Part shown: one piece after another, positions 59,524 through 64,000 of the stretch
How the letters are laid out: every line of letters begins with the position of its first letter
Position numbering within the stretch: position 1 is the first letter of the stretch
Assembly (NCBI GenBank): GCA_964030785.1
Contig: OZ034975.1
Span: 34,935,769 to 34,999,768 of the forward strand
Reading direction: 5' to 3'
Source: Siderastrea siderea
Lineage: Eukaryota; Cnidaria; Anthozoa; Scleractinia; Rhizangiidae
DNA length: 64,000 nt
The notes under the pieces: model-generated
Seen by the model: only the letters and a program-made list of their open reading frames with translations
Database searches by the model: none
Told to the model about the DNA's origin: nothing
Position numbers and translations under genes: made by a program

Positions 59524-60128
59524 GGTTCTAAGAGTGGGGGACTAGGAGGGAGCGGCTTTTTATCGATCCAATACTCTTTGGGTCTCAAGGGACGAGGACA
59601 TCCGTCTACATAGCATAGGGCTTCCAAGGGTTGGTACACAAAATGACCATGGTAATCTTGGACACATCGTTTGGGTAACGGAGGGGTGAAATCCACAATG
59701 GTATCATCCAAGGTTTGCATCTTGATTAAAAATCGTTCCAGATCCTCCAAGGGAATACCCCGCACATGGGTTTTCAATTCGGTCAAGGCTTTGGCATAGG
59801 TGGTAAACGCAAATCGACTCATGGTCACTTTAAATCGGTATTGTTTAAAATCATTCCATCCTTTGACCACGGTGCCCACCGCCGCCAAACAGGCTACCAA
59901 CGTACTATTTTCCAAAAGGGGACCCGCAATCATACCGGCAGCCATCAGGAGTAAGGCCATGCCATTGAACAAGGCATTGATACACCTGTAATGATTCAAC
60001 ATTTTTCGATAACACCACCATTGTTGATGATAAAAGGCATACAAGGAATCCATGCGTTGTAATAATTCCGGGGGGAAGGGAAGACCATGCTGTTTCGATC
60101 CATTCAATAACGACACGACGGTTTTCAT
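59466..60128 (-). CDS. Viral membrane protein with two transmembrane segments
   Basis: 220 residues. Hydrophobic segments at about 50-72 (ALFNGMALLLMAAGMIAG) and 76-89 (LVACLAAVGTVV) form a helical hairpin. A charged cytosol- or virion-facing C-terminal half follows, ending in a Pro-rich, acidic tail. The position between the capsid maturation genes and the Gly-rich gene suggests a virion membrane or assembly protein. No family assigned with confidence. Confidence 0.7.
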   Translation of the reverse strand: MKTVVSLLNGSKQHGLPFPPELLQRMDSLYAFYHQQWWCYRKMLNHYRCINALFNGMALLLMAAGMIAGPLLENSTLVACLAAVGTVVKGWNDFKQYRFKVTMSRFAFTTYAKALTELKTHVRGIPLEDLERFLIKMQTLDDTIVDFTPPLPKRCVQDYHGHFVYQPLEALCYVDGCPRPLRPKEYWIDKKPLPPSPPLLEPWPSNDDDDAEKGNNEEGL

Positions 60129-60130
60129 CT

Positions 60131-61060
60131 TTACGGCGAAACACGGGACGACGAGGTTTGTACGCTCGGTGCTCCTCCTTGTTTATAACTGGTCACAATG
60201 CTATTGGTCATGGTGACATTAGCAATTTCACGTCCTTGGGCCAACTGTTCTTGATCTTGTAACAGCATACGTAAACGTCGTTGTAAATCCGCTTGACGCA
60301 AGGTACGAGGGGCTCGGCCAGAACTCCCAGATGTCCAAGATCCTCGAGGGGTAGCTGGATTGGAGGCAGGTGTCAAAGGGGAAGTGGGGGTATTTCGTCG
60401 TCGTCCTCGTATTCGTCTCGGTCGTCGTCCACGACGACCCCCACCACCACCACCTCCACCTCCACCTCCACCTCCACCTCCACCACCACCACCTCCACCA
60501 CCACCAGCACCACCAGCACCAGCACCACCAGCACCTCCACCACCACCACCAGCACCACCAGCACCACCACCACCAGCACCACGTCCACCACCACCACCAC
60601 CACGACCGCTTCCACCACCGCGTCCACCACCACGTCCACCACCACGTCCACCACGTCCACCACCACCACGTCCATTACCATTACCCCCAGCACCCGCTGC
60701 TGTTCGAGCACCCGCTGCCAAAGGTACGCTAGGAGGACTCGCAGGGGTTCGAGCACCAGAAGACTCCGGGGTAGTGTGTATGCTACGGTAGGATTGACTT
60801 CCTGGACTTCCTACCCCAGCAGGGGAAGAGGCCTGGGCAGGGGGCGCACCATCTCTACCGGTAATGGGGAGAGCTTCCATAAACTGAAAGAGGGGCTCGG
60901 CTTCCATTTCCTCCATGGCGACGTCGAGAAGGCCTTGGTCTCCCGTGAAATACAAATCTTGCCAGGCCCTTGGGGACATTTGATTACCGCTGGCCGCCCC
61001 CACCCCCGCAGGGGACACGGTATCGTACGATTGCGGAGGTTGACGGTCGTCATCGGCCAT
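60131..61060 (-). CDS. Gly-rich viral protein with a conserved-looking C-terminus
   Basis: 309 residues. An acidic N-terminal region (SPRAWQDLYFTGDQGLLDVA) is followed by a very long Gly/Arg and poly-Gly tract encoded by ACC/CAC-type triplets, then RRGRRPRRIRGRRR and a helical end (LRQADLQRRLRMLLQDQEQL) with ANVTMTNSIVTSYKQGG. The ends look like real protein; the middle may expand by replication slippage. The TATAAAG box at 61098-61104 overlaps the ATPase stop codon. Function unknown. Confidence 0.7.
   Translation of the reverse strand: MADDDRQPPQSYDTVSPAGVGAASGNQMSPRAWQDLYFTGDQGLLDVAMEEMEAEPLFQFMEALPITGRDGAPPAQASSPAGVGSPGSQSYRSIHTTPESSGARTPASPPSVPLAAGARTAAGAGGNGNGRGGGGRGGRGGGRGGGRGGGSGRGGGGGGRGAGGGGAGGAGGGGGGAGGAGAGGAGGGGGGGGGGGGGGGGGGGGGGGRRGRRPRRIRGRRRNTPTSPLTPASNPATPRGSWTSGSSGRAPRTLRQADLQRRLRMLLQDQEQLAQGREIANVTMTNSIVTSYKQGGAPSVQTSSSRVSP
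60430..60690. repeat. (CCA)n/(ACC)n trinucleotide tract encoding poly-Gly
   Basis: A long impure trinucleotide repeat. It creates spurious open frames on both strands. Confidence 0.95.
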
Positions 61061-61097
61061 GGTTGCTTTTCTCTTTTTACCTGTTCCAAGGGGCTCC

Positions 61098-61104
61098 CTT
61101 TATA
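61098..61104 (-). promoter_or_regulatory. TATA box of the Gly-rich gene
   Basis: TATAAAG on the minus strand, 38-44 bases before the ATG at 61060, formed partly from the ATPase stop codon. Confidence 0.6.
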
Positions 61105-61753
61105 GTCGTTTTTGATAGGTGCGAGTCCATCCTTCGTCTTTTAACAAGTGACTCAACACCCGTTGTTGATCGGACGAGGCCGGATGTAAATCCAAGACCA
61201 AATACCCATACGGTCGTGTAGTGGCTTGATGAAACGTCTCCAACGTGTCTTTCCAAGTGGTCGGAAACGATTGAAGCATGACATTGCGTACCCCTAATTG
61301 ATCTCGGGGGTTCTTGAACGCCACAATGTAATGGGCATTGCGGGATATACTTTTCGCATAGCGACCCACGGGAAACATGTCTTGGCACAAGTATAGGACC
61401 GTCACCCCTTGATGATGTGAATGTTTGGTGAATAAATCCAACACGCGTTTATCGTGACTGCCTTCATCCATTAAATCATCCAAAACCAGGACCCCCTGTC
61501 CTTCAGGAAACCATTGCACTAAGGCCTCATGATCGGGAATCCCTTCGTGAAACACCACCCCTTGATCTTGCATGCCTTGAAATCGATCTTGCCAGGCCCC
61601 ATAACAATAATGCATTTGGGTCGGTGGACTTTCAAACAACTCCGGGTTGTCTACCAAGAGTTTTTCCGTAAACGCGGTTTTGCCACATCCCGAAGGTCCC
61701 ACCACCAAGATAGAGGAAGGCGTATGAAAACGAAACGGTTTCCCCGTTTGCAT
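61100..61753 (-). CDS. Genome-packaging ATPase (FtsK/HerA-like)
   Basis: 217 residues, the usual size for Polinton/adintovirus packaging ATPases. Walker A GPSGCGKT is at 19-26 and Walker B VLVLDDLM at about 88-95. A sensor-like segment (VTVLYLCQDMFPVG) and the arginine-containing SRNAHYIVAFKNPRD follow. It pumps DNA into the capsid at a portal vertex in related viruses. It lies in the usual order next to protease and capsid genes. Confidence 0.95.
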   Translation of the reverse strand: MQTGKPFRFHTPSSILVVGPSGCGKTAFTEKLLVDNPELFESPPTQMHYCYGAWQDRFQGMQDQGVVFHEGIPDHEALVQWFPEGQGVLVLDDLMDEGSHDKRVLDLFTKHSHHQGVTVLYLCQDMFPVGRYAKSISRNAHYIVAFKNPRDQLGVRNVMLQSFPTTWKDTLETFHQATTRPYGYLVLDLHPASSDQQRVLSHLLKDEGWTRTYQKRL

Positions 61754-61799
61754 GATGATGACGAACTACCCTTAGAAAAAAAAAAGGCACCTTTTTATT

Positions 61800-61884
61800 G
61801 GAATCGGTGGGACTCGAACCCACGCACGACCCTCCTCATGTATTCGAGGGGATCCAAAGGCTCTACCCACTGAGCTACGACTCC
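61800..61884 (-). tRNA. tRNA-like gene inside the viral cluster, identity unresolved
   Basis: 85 bases on the minus strand. The acceptor stem GGAGTCG/CGATTCC pairs fully (one G-T). The D-arm GCTCAGTGGGTAGAGC and T-arm GTGGGTTCGAGTCCCAC are perfect and supply the Pol III A and B boxes. A run of 11 T begins about 15 bases after the 3' end, a strong Pol III terminator. The 36 bases between the arms are too long for a standard anticodon arm and do not fold into one by eye. A bulged hairpin, GATCCCCTC with GAGGAGGGTC, occupies them. It could contain a short intron or be a non-decoding tRNA-like RNA. Confidence 0.7.
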
Positions 61885-61912
61885 GACACCACTTTTTTCC
61901 AACAAATTTTAT

Positions 61913-62452
61913 TTAACCATTACATTGATGATACGGATGACAACACAGTTGATACCATCTGGCTTCTTGACCTACAATTAATTGTTGAAGGCGTTGACCG
62001 GCTTGATGGTCATTACTAACATAATCATGATCAGAAAACTCATTTAAAAACGCTTGCAAGGTTCGTCCACGGGCTTTGGCTTTCAAGTACAATAAGGCGT
62101 AATCACCACAACTCTTGCTTGAAATGGCTTGGAGGGACTTGCCATTGGTCACCACATACTTCCAATGTTGGACAATCCAATCTCGTAACGGGGTAGCTTG
62201 CACGTACGTGTCCATGGGCAAAGCATAACTGTCCAGGACTTCACACACCTTTCCATCCGTCCACACCGCTAACCAATGTTGTCCCGGTTGATCGTGTGGG
62301 TCGGTATTCACAATGTACCCTTGAGGGGTAGTCTTGACAGGAGTCTTGGGTAAACGATCACAGGCCACCGTCCCGTAAAAGACAGGGTTCAATTGGGGGT
62401 CGTCTCGGGCTAAATAATCCAACTGCACATTATTCAAGGCCACATGTTCCAT
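61913..62452 (-). CDS. Adenain-like capsid maturation cysteine protease
   Basis: 179 residues, near the 200-residue size of adenovirus protease. The catalytic set is visible: His59 in PGQHWLAVW, an acidic residue in CEVLDSYA (E71 or D74), Gln108 in SLQAIS, and Cys115 in SKSCGDYALLYL. It cleaves capsid precursors in related viruses. Likely substrates are neighbouring proteins with RGG-x sites after Arg tracts. The start ATG lies directly after the capsid-protein stop. Confidence 0.93.
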   Translation of the reverse strand: MEHVALNNVQLDYLARDDPQLNPVFYGTVACDRLPKTPVKTTPQGYIVNTDPHDQPGQHWLAVWTDGKVCEVLDSYALPMDTYVQATPLRDWIVQHWKYVVTNGKSLQAISSKSCGDYALLYLKAKARGRTLQAFLNEFSDHDYVSNDHQAGQRLQQLIVGQEARWYQLCCHPYHQCNG

Positions 62453-62454
62453 CT

Positions 62455-63867
62455 TTAGTGCTGGTAAATGTTATACAACACGGCTCCGTTCCTGTCAATC
62501 TCCAGCAAATTCTCAAATTCTCCATACACGAGTACGGTTATATTGACACCGGGGGCAGCTCCAAATTCCAACACCAGTTGTAAATCTCCCGTTTGCTTGG
62601 GGTTGAGGTTTTGACTGTCAGCACATCCATTGGCCACATTGTCAAACATGAACAAGGTACAATTTTTAGCTTGGCCCCAATCCAGCAGTTCTACCATATT
62701 GCCTTTCTTTTTACACCAGGCACCACTGGCTTGCAGAAAACGGAAGTAGCCTAGATTATCTCGGGTGCCATTGTTGTGCACTAACTGGAGGGTTTCATAA
62801 GGGTATTCTTCTCCTCTGACAATCTGTTTAATGGAACTCAGACCAAATTTCTGGAAACAGAACGGATCTCGGGTCACATCTCCATTGAAGGCACGGCTGT
62901 CCAGTAACCCCACAATCAATCGGTCAGGTATTCTGTTTTGAAACAGGTTGGGGATATCAAAGCGGACCAGGTTGTTTTGCATGCTGAAGGTCCGGATTTC
63001 ACTGCGGACGGTCGGGTAAGCCGCCACTTGGCCTTCATTGTGTCTTTTTTCAGATATACTCTGGTAGATGGCGTCATTCAAACGCAGTTGACAGAGATGA
63101 AACCGTAGTTTCACATCCCCTTCCATCAATCGGCCAGCTTCACCCACTCCATTCAAAAACAGGCTGGGACCATTGAAATGAAATTTCATCTTGATTTCGA
63201 TGCCAGGCACCAACAATTTGCCAGTGTGAAAGACTTCCAAGTGCGGGGTAAACACTAGACTGTGGGTGACACCTGCAGCATACTTGGCGAGTTCGGCTTT
63301 CATGGCCGCCAAGGCTCCTTTGTGATGGGCAGGGAGTCCCTGGTAGTCTACATGTCCAGCACCAGCATTCGCTGCGGTGTTGGTATTGGTGGCAGTCCAT
63401 TGGGGTGGGAAATCCACTTGATTGAACCATCCTTGGGGTCCTAACACGGTCTTGCCATCTTCTCGGTCATAATTCAACAAGGTTTCCAGGTAAGCTTTGT
63501 AATGATAGGTGTCGGATTGTGGACTGATCAACGTGCCATTCAACTGCAAGTCAATTTGTTTGATGATGGAATGGGCCAAATTGTTGACGGGGAACAATAT
63601 CTCTGTGGCGTCCAAGTTCCCGGCATCCTCCTTTTTCAAACTCAATTCCATGGTAAAGTAACTGCGTCCCAAATCCACAAAATCGTCCAACCCTGGAATG
63701 ATGAATTCCATGGGATTGATACCCGTGGTGGTGGGTTGGATGGTGACCATGCGATAGGCATTGATGCTAATGTCGGTCGGTGGCACCTTGAAAATCCGTA
63801 AGGCAGGGTTGACGGTCCCTTCGGAACGCTCGTGAGCCGGGGCGGTTTGTGTACTCACGTCAGGCAT
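62455..63867 (-). CDS. Major capsid protein, double jelly-roll (hexon-like)
   Basis: 470 residues, in the range of adintovirus/Polinton major capsid proteins. Beta-rich with characteristic segments: GLDDFVDLGRSYFTMELSL near the start, NNLAHSIIKQIDLQLNGTLI, YHYKAYLETLLNY, IPGIEIK-like VPGIEIKMKFHF, and DIPNLFQNRIPDRLIVGLLD in the second half. The double jelly-roll assignment is by family pattern, not structure. It starts 43-50 bases from a TATA box at 63910-63917 and is the first large gene of the protease-ATPase cluster. Confidence 0.93.
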   Translation of the reverse strand: MPDVSTQTAPAHERSEGTVNPALRIFKVPPTDISINAYRMVTIQPTTTGINPMEFIIPGLDDFVDLGRSYFTMELSLKKEDAGNLDATEILFPVNNLAHSIIKQIDLQLNGTLISPQSDTYHYKAYLETLLNYDREDGKTVLGPQGWFNQVDFPPQWTATNTNTAANAGAGHVDYQGLPAHHKGALAAMKAELAKYAAGVTHSLVFTPHLEVFHTGKLLVPGIEIKMKFHFNGPSLFLNGVGEAGRLMEGDVKLRFHLCQLRLNDAIYQSISEKRHNEGQVAAYPTVRSEIRTFSMQNNLVRFDIPNLFQNRIPDRLIVGLLDSRAFNGDVTRDPFCFQKFGLSSIKQIVRGEEYPYETLQLVHNNGTRDNLGYFRFLQASGAWCKKKGNMVELLDWGQAKNCTLFMFDNVANGCADSQNLNPKQTGDLQLVLEFGAAPGVNITVLVYGEFENLLEIDRNGAVLYNIYQH

Positions 63868-63869
63868 GT

Positions 63870-64000
63870 TTAACGTCGTCGAGTGGTACCCCGTCGTCGT
63901 CGTGAGGGGTTTTTATAGCGTCGTCGTCGTCGTGCTAAACGTTGTCTCAAATCAAACCCGGGGACTCTCATGACCTCGGGACTTAACCATCCACCACGTT
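63870..64000 (-). CDS. Arg-rich core peptide with RGGW site, cut by the window edge
   Basis: The open frame on the minus strand runs off the right edge and ends TAA at 63870-63872. It reads RGGWLSPEV, then MRVPGFDLRQRLARRRRR and a second Arg-rich end. RGG before a hydrophobic residue matches the other small basic proteins of this cluster. It could start at the internal Met at 63971 or outside the window; the in-frame RGGW suggests a longer protein. Confidence 0.55.
   Translation of the reverse strand, partial: RGGWLSPEVMRVPGFDLRQRLARRRRRYKNPSRRRRGTTRRR
63910..63917 (-). promoter_or_regulatory. TATA box of the capsid gene
   Basis: TATAAAAA lies within the coding part of the upstream Arg-rich peptide, 43-50 bases before the capsid ATG. 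Confidence 0.6.

Noticed and set aside
60293..61105. Long plus- and minus-strand Thr-, Pro-, His- and Val-rich ORFs over the CCA tract
   Set aside because: Produced by the trinucleotide repeat in other frames; only the minus-strand Gly frame has ordered ends and fits gene order.
51248..64000. Integrase gene of the viral element
   Set aside because: Looked for zinc-finger plus DDE integrase motifs on both strands; none seen in the window.

Overview
This looks like metazoan nuclear DNA, most likely from an anthozoan cnidarian such as a stony coral. That is an inference from AT-rich, intron-rich sequence, an FGFR-like receptor tyrosine kinase, V-type immunoglobulin exons and dense foldback/MITE repeats. 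No assignment was confirmed by search. Bases 51,150-64,000 differ: compact, intronless-looking, more GC-rich, with closely packed ORFs. They form part of an integrated adintovirus/Polinton-type double-stranded DNA virus.

Layout. 108-6,452 (+): ten exons forming the juxtamembrane region, complete kinase domain and C-terminus of a receptor tyrosine kinase whose ectodomain lies left of the window. 14,800-23,320 (-): decaying remains of an immunoglobulin-domain gene. One exon is split by a tRNA-bearing insertion, one has an in-frame stop, and one is frameshifted and partly duplicated. 27,640-28,655 (-) and 35,845-36,300 (-): 5'-truncated LINE copies. 29,236-29,607 (+): an intact V-type Ig exon. 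44,759-46,357 (+): an apparently intact two-exon Crypton-type tyrosine recombinase. 49,141-50,508 (+): a second, broken one. The rest is intergenic or intronic, filled with inverted-repeat elements, two arrays of a GGAGTTA palindrome and microsatellites.

Viral block. The minus strand carries, from right to left, a small Arg-rich core-like protein (cut by the window edge), the double jelly-roll major capsid protein, an adenain-like protease, a tRNA-like gene, the packaging ATPase, a Gly-rich protein, a membrane protein, three small basic core proteins, a Cys-rich protein, a conserved unknown protein and a parvovirus-like phospholipase A2. Past a plus-strand gene pair comes the protein-primed family B DNA polymerase, also on the minus strand. 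The plus-strand pair is divergent from the polymerase and encodes a coiled-coil protein and an acidic/basic-repeat protein. Capsid protein, protease, ATPase, PLA2 and RGG-bearing basic proteins together suggest an adenovirus-like virion maturation module. The polymerase has an apparent single-base frameshift. No integrase, penton or terminal repeat pair is visible, so the element probably continues past base 64,000.
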